From Trifolium pratense (taxonomy: Eukaryota; Streptophyta; Magnoliopsida; Fabales; Fabaceae), in NCBI RefSeq assembly GCF_020283565.1, contig NC_060064.1, positions 3,804,001 through 3,868,000 of the forward strand: DNA of 64,000 nucleotides, written 5' to 3'. Position 1 is the first letter of the stretch; every line of letters starts with the position of its first letter. The notes under the pieces were generated by a model. That model made no database searches and had not been told where the DNA came from. It saw only the letters and a program-made list of their open reading frames with translations. Both the position numbers and the translations under genes were made by a program. Shown in pieces: positions 31,085-42,590 of this stretch.

Positions 31085-31505
31085 GTTTTAGCTTGTTTAA
31101 TTTTGACCCTCAAAATTTTAATTGCTTGATTTTAACATCCTAAATTTTATAATTATTGGATTTTAGCCGCTAAGTTCTAATTGCTTGATTTTAAACCTCC
31201 AAATTTACTTTCTTTTTTTTATTTGCTAGTCTCTTGTTGACTATTTTGCCTAAAATTACTTATGTAGTATTTTAAAATAAAAAAATTATAATAGACAAAA
31301 AAAATGTTTTTACAACTTCCTTTTTTAATTTTAAAATGTCATATAAACAATTTTCAGTCAAAAAGTCAACATAAGAGACTAGAAAATGTAAAAGGGGATG
31401 AATTGAGGGGTTAAAATCGAGCAATTGAAATTTAAGAGACCAAAATTGAGCAGTTATATAATTAAGAGATTAAAATCAAGCAATTAAAATTTAGAAAATG
31501 TTAAA
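31085..31505. repeat. Foldback MITE-like inverted repeat
   Basis: TTTTAATTGCTTGATTTTAA on the left is mirrored by TTAAAATCAAGCAATTAAAA on the right. GCTAGTCTCTTGTTGACT is mirrored by AGTCAACATAAGAGACTAG nearer the centre. The arms are each about 200 bp and imperfect. The exact ends are uncertain. Confidence 0.5.
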
Positions 31506-31732
31506 CAGTGCTCCCAGACACTGATTAATGATATAAATATGGAAATTTTATCTCGTAAATTGTGTATTCAATCTTTAATGATGTAAAAAGTTATTAATTC
31601 TCATCATTACTTTTTTCATTTGTTTCATTTTTTAGTATGCTTAACTAATGTCGTGGGCACTGTTTAGCATGACCCTTAAAATTTATTGGCCAAAACTACA
31701 TTTAAACCTTTCATAAATAAAGAAAGCAAATA

Positions 31733-31835
31733 GTCTCGTGAGCTTAACTCAGTTGACAGAGATATTGTATTATATATACATGGAGGTCGGTGTTCGAACC
31801 TCAAACATCTCATATAAAAAATAAAGAAAACAAAT
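31733..31835 (+). mobile_element. SINE-like fragment
   Basis: GAGCTTAACTCAGTTGACAG resembles a Pol III A box of plant tRNA-derived SINEs, and GGTGTTCGAACCTC a B box about 45 bp later. The ends are not defined. Confidence 0.4.
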
Positions 31836-31867
31836 ATACATATCATTACGGATAAATTGTTCACAAA

Positions 31868-32010
31868 TCCATCCTAGCTCAACTGCTAGAAATACTAAAA
31901 TTGTTAGTGTCGGACGTTATGATTGGGATTCAAATTCCAACTACTCCACTTTATATGCGTGAGTTTTTAATGACTTAGTCATTTCGTCTATTAATCGATT
32001 TTTTTTTGTC
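31868..32010 (+). mobile_element. Second SINE-like fragment
   Basis: CCTAGCTCAACTGCTAGA followed by GGGATTCAAATTCC gives A- and B-box-like spacing. It ends near a T-rich stretch resembling the 3' body of the family. Degraded. Confidence 0.35.
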
Positions 32011-33794
32011 ACAACACAAAGTCAATAAATTTACATACATTATTATATTCTACAACTTTTATGGGCATTTCGTGCAATTTAAAAGGCCACACAATGCTCT
32101 CAATCTCATAAGTATAAATGTCTTTTATTTTACAGTATTTTATTTTTGACGGAAAGTACAAATATATTTGATATAAATATAGAATTAATGTATAATAGTG
32201 CAGGACAAATTCATAAATAAATGACATTAACATGGAACTTGTCAAATAGGTAGCCAATCTTAAATCTAGACCATCTAATTCTTTAACAATATATCAATGG
32301 TATATTTTAGCTTTTCCCATCATGGGAAAATTAACCATCCTTCCCATCATAACCTCCACCTTGTAATAAAGCACACAATGCCCCAAAATTCGTTGGTGGT
32401 GGTTTTTGATAGTGAAGTTTGGTCCGTTAAATGGTGTCATTGTGGAGTTTGATTTAAGCTAAGTCTCATGTTAGTTGTTGTACAACTTAAAAATATCCGC
32501 CAATAATTTGGATAAAAGAGAGTGCAAATCAATAATCTTCCCATAATTAATTTGGAAGATTAATTTTCTTTTAAGAAGGGGAGTGCTAGCTACAAAAAAG
32601 TGTCCCTAGTTGTTGAATGCTGAGGTGGTGATGTCTTAGCTTCAAAGTTTCATGCGTTTGTATGGATAATAACTTTCATATTGAGGTGATGTAACAATAA
32701 CATAGACATTGAAAATATATTGCTTTTATGATAAGATCATCCATAAACACAGGGATCTGCTAAATTTCTATAACACTTATCACTTTTACTTTATAATGAC
32801 AAAATAAACAATAAGCCAAGGTATATGAAAAAGTACTCAACACTAATAAGCCAACAAGAGAGAAATTGAGGACTTGTTACTATCGCGCTTTGTTACTAGT
32901 CGGCCCTAATTTTTTTTTTTCTCTTTCTCTCAAACTTTTCTTCGTCATACTCATCTATCAAAGAGGTAGTTTTGAGTCATTTTTTATTCGAAATTATTCA
33001 TCTTCATCATTCCTTCTCGTCATCTATATAAATTAGTGTTATTCACATATATTTGAGTTATATTTTTCTATTCTTGTCGCCTAAGTGTGGCGTTATTTAG
33101 TTTGTTCGTCCTCTTGTGTGATATTTTTTGGTTGTTTTGTCTTAGTACAGTGTTTTCTTTGATTGGAGTGACAATTATCACTACAGTCAATTTTCTATCA
33201 ATCTCGCAAATATCTTGTAGTCGGAAGAATCGACCATTTTAGAGACCACATATAGTTTATTCTTTGTGCGAGCACATGTAAATATTTTTTTCGGAGTTGG
33301 ATGCCATCAAAGAATGCGAATTTCAAATTATTCTTGACTTGGTCATATGTGGAAGAACTTAGTCTGATAGTTCAGATTTAGATTTTGGTTTGTTAATGTT
33401 ATATTGTCGACTGAAAGTTTATATATATGTTTATTGAATATTTATCTATCTTTATCTCTTGTATTGTTATTTTAGCATATGAGTGAATGATGTTTATTTT
33501 ATTGTAAAAAAAACAAAAGAGAACCTGAAAAAAAAAAACTTAGCTAAAGCAAACAATAAGAAAATCAAAAATCAAGAGTTTGAGCACACTAAAACGAGAA
33601 ACTCTTACTTGAGCACAAGTCCAACACTTGTCATTTGGGCACACAGACATCAAAAACTAAAATTTAAAGACAAATTATTAAGTCACATCAACTATCATTA
33701 ATCAATCCTTTAATATTTAATTTTTTTAAAATCATGTATATGTGTGCAAATGACAAGTGTTGCACTTGTTCCCTTGCACTTGTGCCCAAGTAAG

Positions 33795-34048
33795 GATGTT
33801 TTCTCTCCCCACCCCCCGTGAATCTTTTATCCCCCTGAGTTTCCAATTTTGCCCTTGAAAAAACTTCGGTTCGTAGAAACCGAAGTTTTTTTTTGCCTTG
33901 AAAACAAATTTCGGTTTCTAAAAACCGAAATTTACTCTGAATTTGCATTAGAAAAAATTCGGTTTCTGCGAACCGAATTTTTCACAAGGACAAAATTGGA
34001 ATATTGAGGGGTATAAAAGAAACACGGGGGACCCGAAGAGAAAACATC
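33795..34048 (-). mobile_element. MULE-type MITE, 254 bp, copy A
   Basis: Terminal inverted repeats GATGTTTTCTCT...AGAGAAAACATC. Perfect 9-bp target duplication CCAAGTAAG at 33786-33794 and 34049-34057, the length typical of Mutator-like elements. The interior carries three short palindromes of the form TTCGGTTNNNNNAACCGAA. Strand is arbitrary; it is inverted relative to copy B at 60776-61029. There is no transposase, and the reading frames through it are incidental. Confidence 0.8.
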
Positions 34049-34057
34049 CCAAGTAAG

Positions 34058-36030
34058 ACTTTCTCCACCAAAAGATGCATGATAATCTACTCTTGAAATG
34101 ATAGAATGAGCTTATGTCTAAGTACAGTCGGCTCATTGCTATTTGGGCTGTTGTGCGCACCTTCGACACTTCAATCTAATCATAAAGAGAATAATTTCTT
34201 ATAAGTGCACCCCACATTTATCACACATACACCGCATTTTTTTTTCTTTAAAAAAAAACAAATTCTCAAATCATCATTTCTTAATGTAAATAGGTCTTTA
34301 TGGTATATACTTTTGGAAGAAAAAATACACCTATAAACAAAATTCCAAAGAGAATTGTTAAATGTAACCTAACCATTGGAGTATACCTCTACATTGTTCC
34401 ACTTTTTACAAAAAAAAAAAAATATATCTTTACTTTTTTTCCCCACACTTCCACCATTCTATTTATTATACCGTAAAATTTAAATTTATGGTACACTTTA
34501 ATTTTTTCAATATATACTTCAAATAACTTTATTATAAAAGTTTACGGTGTAACATGTTGATTTTTTTTTAAGCAAAATTTACGGTGTTAATTTTAATAGA
34601 AATATATGTAATATTTATAGTATGCTCGATAAAATTAAACTTACGAGGTATTAGATTTTTATATTGGGATTAATTCATCATACAAAATTGGCTTGTAAGA
34701 TGAGGATCTTCCTCACGTTACTTCTTAACACACACGGTTGGACTTGTAGCGCGGATATAAATGGTAGATGGTCCAATCGAAAACTCGGTAGCAGGCTGTC
34801 CAGCGGATCATGAAAGAAGCTCTAATATCATCTTAGAATTGCGATTTTGGTCTAACTCGACCATACAAAATCGACTTGTAAGATGAAAATTGTCCTCACT
34901 TTACTTCTTAACAAGAGGAACATTTATAATGATGAGTGTATTTTTGTTCTTTATGAAAAAGAATGTAGAGGTACATCCTAATTATTGAGATATGTTTAAT
35001 GATTCTCCATCACAAATTAGAAGCATCGTCATTTAGTTATGGACTTAAAGTATTAGCACCTCCATTGGGTCCATTTCCCAGTATCTCAGCATCACCCAGC
35101 TTCGTGGACAGTTCATTTCCCAGTCTTTTTGTTTGGTACTAAAACAAGCTACCAGTATTTGATAGTTGATGTTTTAAAAATTTGATTATATTTTGAAGGT
35201 GATGTATTATTGTTTAATAATTATTGAATGATATATTACTGTTATCACATGGCTCATAATAATATTGTAATGTTTTATTTGTTTCATGGTTAATTTTTAT
35301 TTTCTTAATTTTTTTTATTGAAAATAATAAAAATTTAATATTTTATATTTGTATGTTGATGGTTCCCCACACGACCGTGGGAATTTGTGGTATGAGACAA
35401 GTGAAAAAACTCTAAGAGTTGAAAAATATATCAACAGTTGCTTGGGCAGAAGCTTTTGAACACAAGATTTAAGCACATATACACAAATCGAAAAAAAAAT
35501 TAAAAGAAAAATAAAATTGTCACATCAAGTATATTACTTTAACAATTTTACTTTTTTATTTTTTATTTTTTATATCCTATGAGTGTGCCTAACAACAAAT
35601 ATTTGAGCTTGTGCCTAGAGAAATATTTATCTGAAAAATAATAGTATTCTAGTAGCATAAGTCTAAATAAGAGTGGATTAATTTACTTATTTTAAAATAT
35701 TTATCATTCCCTTCTTTTTTACCAAAAAATTGTTTATTTATTTTTGACGAAAAAATTATTTATTTATCATTCTTAAACAAGTGTGATTATAAGTACTAAA
35801 TAAAGTCTCCTTATCTTAAAATCAATTGTACGATTCAATTCAATACTACAATTGATCAGTGTAGTAGTTAGTGTATTCCTGTCATCATTTGAGTAGTTCA
35901 TACAGTTGGGATCATAAATGTTGATGATACATAATGATAAATTCTTTCAATAAATACTAGTATTTTTTTTATTTTTTTTGACAAAATAGTATTATATGCA
36001 TCACAACTTGTGTTTTCTTTGTTCAAGGAA
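34058..36030. other. Gene-poor interval
   Basis: AT-rich. It contains one pair of direct repeats (34679-34730 and 34864-34914) and otherwise nothing recognised up to the USP promoter. Confidence 0.5.
34679..34914. repeat. Direct repeat pair, retroelement-like
   Basis: CATACAAAATTGGCTTGTAA followed by a TCCTCAC-TTACTTCTTAACA block occurs at 34679-34730 and again, diverged, at 34864-34914, with TCTTAGAATTGCGATTTTGG between. Such words recur in legume LTR-type dispersed repeats. Classification is tentative. Confidence 0.4.
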
Positions 36031-36034
36031 ATAC

Positions 36035-36042
36035 TATAAATA
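36035..36042 (+). promoter_or_regulatory. TATA box, USP gene
   Basis: TATAAATA, 98 bp before the ATG of the universal stress protein gene. Confidence 0.5.
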
Positions 36043-36139
36043 TCTGTGTAGAGAACATTGTTTAATCTCAAAAACCAACATTTCAAGGCCCACATTATGA
36101 TAAACAATAGAAAGATTGAGAATATATAGAATAATAATA

Positions 36140-36963
36140 ATGGAGAAAAAGGAGAGAAAATTTTTGGTGGCTGTGGATGAGAGCAAAGAAAGCATGTTTG
36201 CTCTGTATTGGTGCATCACAAAACTTATTCCTCACACTACAAATGTTAAACTAGTTCTTCTCTATGTCCAGCCAACTCCTGCTTTTCACTCTTTCATTGC
36301 ATCAGGTTAATTTTACTCTCCTTCAGTCCCAATTATATTAAAATTTGTTTTTGTTTCGACTAATTTCATTAGCACAATTTCGTATTTTACAGGGTGTGCA
36401 TTTTACAATGATGTTATTTTAGACATGGACAAGTACTGCATTGATTTGGTTGATTCGGTAATGGAAAGAGCCGGAGATATTTGCAAGAAATCGAATACAA
36501 CTGATGTACGAGTCTCTTATCTATTCGTCCTAATATTCGCTCTAGTCTTAAATATGATAAAAAAAATGGAAATGTATTTAACAAAATACATGTATTTTTT
36601 TATTTTTTGCTTATATTTATTAAATATATATTATGTGCAAGTGCTGACTTTAGGTTTGTGCAGATCAAAATTGAGAGAATAATTGGAAGAGGAGATGCTA
36701 AAGATGTGATATGTAATGCAGTTAAGAAATTTGAGGCTGATACTTTGGTTATGGGAACTCATAGTTATGGATTCTTTAAGAGGTAACTCAACAAATTCTT
36801 TAGATTTCTTCATGACCTTCAATTTCATTAATTAAGGATTTATTATGATGTGATAAATTAACAATGATCTTCATCTTGGCTTCTCAGGGCTCTTGTTGGA
36901 AGTGTAAGTGATTATTGTGCCATGTATGCAAAGTGTCCTGTTGTAATTGTGAAGCATCCATGA
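36140..36963 (+). CDS. Universal stress protein (UspA domain)
   Basis: Small cytosolic UspA-fold protein; plant members are linked to stress responses and many bind ATP. Exons: 36140-36305, 36393-36505, 36664-36782 and 36888-36963. Phases agree, giving 157 aa, the normal single-domain length. It starts MEKKERKFLVAVDESKESMF, the first beta strand with the usual V-A-V-D-x-S motif. It ends with DTLVMGTHSYGFFKRALVGS and CPVVIVKHP. The ATP-binding signature G-x2-G-x9-G-S reads G-T-H-S-x9-G-S, so the second glycine is serine; nucleotide binding may be weak or absent. The ATG at 36140 is chosen because the upstream in-frame codons are not ATG and the family starts just before this strand. The nearest genes are 10.6 kb upstream (RING-CH) and 1.8 kb downstream (PADRE), so no shared regulation is suggested. 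Confidence 0.9.
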
Positions 36964-38650
36964 GAGAAATTGTTAAGCTTTTTGTTTTCTAGTACTTTTT
37001 TTAGCTGGCTTCTCATGAAGCATATTATTTTCAGCTTCTTGAGAAGCATTGAATCTATAAATATGAGGAGAAATTGTTTTTGTTTAATTTATTTATATAT
37101 GAATATATGAAGTATTAGCAATTATTGATTTAAACCAAATGATTGGCTAAAGTAATTAATGAGTTCTTCATAAGACGAATTATTCGAGAAAGTTGAAGTT
37201 CGATTTCTCAGTGGAACAATTCTTACTTTACTTAGTTCGCAGCTAAACTTTGAATGACAGAACTCCTTTCTTTGAAAAGTGGAGGTTAACACCAAAAGAA
37301 AGCTCTTTATTTATGATATCAAATTTCCATCAATTGAGAGGAAATCATCATGTATATAAGAAACATCATCATTTAACTAATTCAGAAATGAAACAATTAA
37401 CCATGTTCAACCAAAATTAGCAATTTCAATCCTAAAAGAACAAGTATTGTGTAGTCAAATGAAAACGTGTGAAACATACCTCCAAACAGTTAGAAACTAG
37501 GTTGGTATAGAGACAAAAGAGAAAATGAATGGACATAATAATGACAACTACTGCTACAATAGAAGATGTTACCTAATAATGTTGTACCAAAAAAAAAAAA
37601 GAAGATGCTACCTAATGAGACCATGCACATTTCATAGAATTTGTCTTAACATGAATAAGTTAAATAAGTTTTTTCACAGTTGGATTAAAATATTACATCT
37701 TATTTAATTTAATGGTTAGACTATTTTTTTTACGCAATGGTTAGATTTATTGATGTAATGGTGACAAATTTGTCTCACTTGTGCACCATAAATTTAACCT
37801 TCATTTTAACATGTAACCTGCCCTAACAATTGCAATTTTTACAACGATCAAAATTGCAAAGCTTCCTCTCAAGACTCGCAACTACCAGAACCCCAATACA
37901 CCCAAAAGACTAGGATTGTTGTGCTGAACAAAACTTAATATAACTCTCCATATTTATAATAACATATCACTTTTTTTTTCCCAGCTAATTGATGTCGGAC
38001 TTCTTGAATGAATATCCACTGCGACACAACATTAACGAATTCAAAATGGATTTTTATTTTTTATTTTTTTTAACTTTGACAAATACGTGAAAATCAAATA
38101 TGTACAATAATAGTTTGGGGGAAATCAAATATTTTGTGAGTTTAAGTTGATAAGTTCTTTAGAAATTAGGTGAATTTAGCAGTTATTATTGGCTAAGTCG
38201 ACAGTAATAATTAAGGTGTTTTGAACCTAACAATTGAGGAGACTTTGAGAGATTCCTCCTCCAATAGAGCTAAAGGCCATTGCAGTGCCACGGTATTACT
38301 ACTATAAAGCACACTCACTGACCAAATCAAAAAACAATGACGAGTCATCTAAATTCTGACGCCCACAATTCGGTATTCGTTATTTACACATTCTTTGTAT
38401 TGTAGTCTTCTTCTTAGTGCAAGTCTCAATCACACGCACACCCCACCACCATTCTTATTGACTCATTGAGCCATAAATAATAATATAAATAAAATCTTAT
38501 TATATATATACATAATAATGACAAAATAAGTTTACAAAAAAATGAATAATTACCAGCTAGAAAATCAAGATCCGCGTTTTTAACACAACTAATTTTCCAA
38601 GGAGGCCAAACACCACTTCAATATTTATTATTCTATTCCCTTCTTTACCC
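36964..38650. other. Spacer between USP and PADRE genes
   Basis: USP 3' UTR, then AT-rich sequence with no recognised feature. A weak inverted repeat (GCTTCTCATGAAGC and GCTTCTTGAGAAGC) lies at about 37009-37048. Confidence 0.45.
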
Positions 38651-38657
38651 TTAAACA

Positions 38658-38665
38658 TATAAATA
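38658..38665 (+). promoter_or_regulatory. TATA box, PADRE gene 1
   Basis: TATAAATA, 98 bp before the ATG at 38763, in a promoter shared by descent with the duplicate at 43.7 kb. Confidence 0.5.
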
Positions 38666-38762
38666 CGCACACAACACATAAACATTTATTCAACACAATA
38701 ACAAAAACATCTTCATAACCTCTCAATTTGATTTTGTTCTATAAGAAAGAAACACACACTTC

Positions 38763-39242
38763 ATGGGAAACACAACTTCGTTTTCTTGCATTCCTACTAA
38801 TAATTGCACTAGTTTTGAGTTTGTTAATGAGAAAGTAATAAAGAGTAAGAAGAAAAAAGCGACGTTGTTGGATACTTGCGGAAACATTCGAGAGATCAAG
38901 CTTCCGATGAAATCAGCGGAGCTTATGATTGAACTTATCGGACATGTCATCACTCCGGCTGAAGATCTTCTTAGAACGCAACGGATTAAGGCTTTGCATG
39001 CCGATGAGGAGCTTGTAGCCGGGAAGGTTTACCTGGTGGTGCCGGTGAGTAGGGTTAATTCTAAGGCTTCGGAGTTTGAGATTGCGGTTGCTGATCAGAA
39101 GAAAGTGAGTGGAAAAAGAAAGGGAAATAAAATGGCGAAAGTTTCTCCGGTGTCTAAGTTAACAGAAAATGATGGAGGCGTTTACTCAGTCCGTCAAAGG
39201 CGATGGAATCCTGTTTTGGATCCAATTTTTGAATCAGCTTGA
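38763..39242 (+). CDS. PADRE/DUF4228 domain protein 1
   Basis: Single-exon gene, 159 aa. It starts MGNTTS, a typical N-myristoylation context (Gly2), as in many plant DUF4228 (PADRE) proteins. The PADRE core runs from about residue 32 to 95: ATLLDTCGNIREIKLPMKSA, then LIGHVITPAEDLL, then LHADEELVAGKVYLVVPVSR. A lysine-rich linker (KKVSGKRKGNK) leads to the C-terminal motif VRQRRWNPVLDPIFES, which is typical of the family's intact members. PADRE genes are often induced by abiotic stress and fungal infection, and their biochemical role is unknown. A TATA box and duplicated promoter lie upstream. The truncated paralogue at 43859 and a more distant relative at 48608 make a small cluster. Confidence 0.85.
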   Translation: MGNTTSFSCIPTNNCTSFEFVNEKVIKSKKKKATLLDTCGNIREIKLPMKSAELMIELIGHVITPAEDLLRTQRIKALHADEELVAGKVYLVVPVSRVNSKASEFEIAVADQKKVSGKRKGNKMAKVSPVSKLTENDGGVYSVRQRRWNPVLDPIFESA

Positions 39243-40166
39243 TTGCATAATGAATTTTGGCCAACAATTTTTAAACGTTGCGATGAAACTTCTAGTAGTG
39301 TTTTTTTTTAATTAAATGTAGTGTGCTTTGCAAACTCTGCAATTAGATTTTTTTTTTGTTCTTACTAATTTTGTAATTAGGGATGAGAAATTTTACTATT
39401 GCTCAAGCTCAAGAGAACGTATATTACTTTGTTTAATTTCTTCGATGACAATCTAGTATATATTATTCATGTAAATGTTTTGTGGTATTTATGCATTTTC
39501 GGTTCTTAATTTTTTTCATTCTATATATTTCATATATATAAAATCTTAAAAAATTGAAATGCACAAGAGATGCCTAATAAAAATATAATGAGTTTAGTCC
39601 AAACCGGATCGCAAGACTAAATAACATATAAGCTCAAGGGAGGAAGGGAGATAGTAGAATCTATGAGAAATCTCTAGCCATGCCATAAAACATCTTGATT
39701 CTTGAAGAAAAAGAATGCAACAATCTCTTCGGTATGTTTTGTACTGATATTATTATATTCTGCTAATATGGGACCATTTAACCTTATAAACAAGAAATAT
39801 TTGGGTCCCTTTCATGTTTTTTTTTTTTTTGTTGAATAATCAATATAATAATAAACTTTAAAATCATGCACTTTATCTATTCAGTGAAGTCTTCTTATAT
39901 ATCGTCGGATCTACACATGCATTGTTGTTTTCACAAGATCCAATTTGACCATCTGTTGTACTGTTCTTATTCTTGGATCCCCATCTGTTGTATTGTTCTT
40001 ATTCTATTAATCCTACGACTCACTAATTTAAAGGCATATTGATTATCATCCATTAGGTTCTAATTGAAGTAATCAAGTTTAATAATATGTATAGAGATTT
40101 ATATATTGTTGTTCTATATATTAGGTACACTGATGGCTCGACATATAATCATAACCATTGGATCAA

Positions 40167-40836
40167 TCTATACCATTCTAGGTTTTAAAAGTGAAAGTTT
40201 ATTGACACAAAACACGGGGAGTGTCCCATATGGATGCTCAATGGAAGGAATTTCAAGTTATCGCAATCTATGAAATCAATTTTATATAGAAGAAATTATA
40301 GGTTTTAAAAGTGAAAATTTATTGACACAAAACACGGGCAGTGTCCCATATGAATGCTGAAGGGAAGAAATTTCAAGTTATCCCAATCTATGGAAACAAT
40401 TTTGTATAGAAAAAATTGTAGGTTTTAAAAGTGAAAGTTTATTGAGACAAAATACGGGGAGTGTCCCATATGGATGCTGAAGGAATGAATTTCAAGTTAT
40501 CTCAATCTATAGAAACAATTTTGTATAGAAGAAATTATAGGTTTTAAAAGTGAAAATTTATTAACATAAAACACGAGGAGTATTCCATATGGATGTTAAA
40601 GGGAAGAAATTTCAAGTTATCCCAATCTATGGAAACAATTTTGTATAGAAGAAATTGTAGATTTTAAAAGTGGAACTTGTTTGTTTGTTGGTTTATGTTC
40701 TAACTATAACAACAATTATATTATTATATGTCTTTTTTATATGGTTGTGTTATATAAACAACCAATTGTCTAAGTGTTGTATATAATCAGATAATTCAAT
40801 CGTTCTTGCCCGTGCAACGCACGGGTTCCTAACCAG
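40167..40836 (+). mobile_element. Helitron-like element carrying a tandem repeat
   Basis: The 3' end has a 17-nt hairpin CCCGTGCAACGCACGGG (40809-40825) about 11 nt before a CTAACCAG|T terminus, which resembles the plant Helitron CTRR|T end. A plausible 5' end is A|TCTATACCATTCTAGG at 40167. It encodes no Rep/helicase and would be non-autonomous. The exact CTAG end is not conserved, so the boundaries are provisional. Confidence 0.45.
40181..40680. repeat. 120-bp tandem repeat, about four copies
   Basis: The block beginning GGTTTTAAAAGTGAAAGTTT recurs at 40181, 40301, 40421 and 40540, with a partial fifth at 40660. Units are about 120 bp and differ at scattered positions. Each unit contains GTGTCCCATATGGATGCT or a variant. 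Confidence 0.92.
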
Positions 40837-40861
40837 TAAAAAACATTTCTAACACCGAAAC

Positions 40862-41171
40862 CTAAAGACAACGATCCTCCAAAATGAAAAGCGTGAACAA
40901 TGGATGTACGAGGAGGGACAATAGAGATGCCCAGCCATCAAGCCACCTCATACCAAACAGCTCCGAAAAGGTCACGATGAAAGAATAAATGTGAAAGAAC
41001 CTCCTTACCACAAGCACCCGAGCACAAGGAAGAAACCCCGTCAAGAATCCCGCGTCTAATTAAGTTATCTTTAGTAGGCAACCTATTATTGAAGAGGTGC
41101 CACCGGAAAAGAGAAACTTTGGAAGGGACTAACATATTCCAGACCACATCCTTAAGGGAAGAAGGAGCCAC
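40862..41171 (-). pseudogene. LINE remnant, zf-RVT domain
   Basis: Minus strand from 41171 reads VWNMLVPSKVSLFRWHLFNN, then RLPTKDNLIRRGIL and CSGACGKEVLSHLFFH. This is the reverse-transcriptase zinc-binding (zf-RVT) domain of plant LINEs: W-x-x-x-x-P-x-K-V followed by Cys/His ligands. The frame is lost near 40940. No complete ORF2 is present. Confidence 0.75.
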
Positions 41172-41417
41172 TAGAACCAGATGCTAAAGGTCATAGTGAT
41201 AAACATAACGAGTTCTTAATCTTAACTGAAATAGGTGATTTGTTGTTAATGAGAGTCTAGGAATAAGGGAATCTTAATCACCAATTCATTGTCATGCATT
41301 GTTGAAAAACACACAAGGTTTAATTCTGATCACTAACTACAAATACGCGATGAATCATGTATTTAATGATCATATATCAACAATTTTTTGCTCATGATTA
41401 AAATATAATTTTGTTAC

Positions 41418-41689
41418 TGTTATGAATCATGGAATCGAAGGGATAAAGATCATAGATGTCGGCAAGATAGAGTGCATAAGAGTATTCATGAGGAAGATAC
41501 TCATAGAAATTCATATTGAATGAATATAGATTGATAAAAGAATGATTAAAATGTACAATGGAGTAGCTTATTTATTTATAGAACCTATTTGGAGTAACTA
41601 ACTCCCTAACTAACTTTCTAATCTCCTAACCAACTTGGTAATCTATCAACTAACTCTAGTTGATTAACTAACTATCTATACTCTTAACA
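41418..41689 (-). mobile_element. Copia-type LTR (272 bp), truncated element
   Basis: Bounded by TGTTA at 41418 and TAACA at 41689, the expected TG...CA ends. On the minus strand a purine-rich tract, GAGTTTGAGGGAGGC, directly precedes it (41690-41704), as a polypurine tract precedes a 3' LTR. The flanking pentanucleotides differ (GTTAC and GCCTC), so it is not a simple solo LTR; some internal sequence probably remains on the high-coordinate side. A related tract, GAGTTTAAGGGAGGC, recurs at about 42427. Confidence 0.55.
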
Positions 41690-42590
41690 GCCTCCCTCAA
41701 ACTCAACATTGGAAAATTTACCAATTTGAGTTTGAATTACAATTATTCTCAAAGTTTGTGTGAAAATTGCAATCTAAAATTGCATTGCTGCAAACATCAT
41801 GATGAACTCCTTTAGCAAAATCCACATAAGGCTTTTGTAAGAATCTCTTTCATTACCATTAATGCTGACAGATGCTAGGCAACTCAAAAGGAGCAGTCCT
41901 AAAACTCCAATAACCTGATACAACCATATTCAAAGAATATTCAAACCAGTCCTTTGGCCATGCTCTAACACTAGCTCAAAACTTTGTATGGTGTAGTATG
42001 TATCAAATACCAACAATCAATCATCAGTATGTAGGAGAAATGGATCGACTAGAATGAATATCAGAAGACCAAATAGTATTGTGCCTTAAGCAGATAGGCA
42101 TCAAACATGGCAACAAACCACTAATATGAAACTGAGAAATTGGATAAAGCTAAGATCCACAGCCAAATCAAACCAGCAACAGTTACAACATACTTTCAAC
42201 ATTCCATAGTGTAATTTTCTATGCAACCAAATCCCAAAACAATTTCTCCAACAAATATGTATTCACTCACTGACTAAATGGAATGAAACCCAAGTTGATC
42301 AGCAAGAATGGACAGGTAACTTGAAGCACAAACTAACATATACCAAGAGGATTTGATGTACCTGAAGCCATAACCAACTAACCATCAAACAAGCTTGAAC
42401 AATGTTGCAGAACCAAAACTTCTATATTGTAATAGCCTCCCTTAAACTCATAGTAAGAGAATTCTTGGTATGAGTTTGGATTTTGGAATACAAAGCCCAA
42501 ACATAAAATGACAAGAACATCAGCAGTATAAGCTTATAGTAAATCAACACAAAATCCATTGAATTGAGCCTTTATGAGATCAATATTCAT
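41690..42590. other. Probable copia-derived internal remnant
   Basis: No intact frame is seen. The polypurine-like tracts at both ends (41690 and about 42427) suggest decayed retroelement sequence. Confidence 0.35.

Larger units (their letters stand above)
30300..33785. other. Gene-poor interval with MITE/SINE debris
   Basis: No host gene is visible. It contains a foldback element (31085-31505) and SINE-like pieces near 31733 and 31868. The remainder, including 32010-33785, holds no recognisable feature. Confidence 0.5.

Noticed and set aside
38723..38953. Minus-strand frame over PADRE gene 1
   Set aside because: Antisense shadow; a similar shadow appears over the duplicate at 43672-43977.
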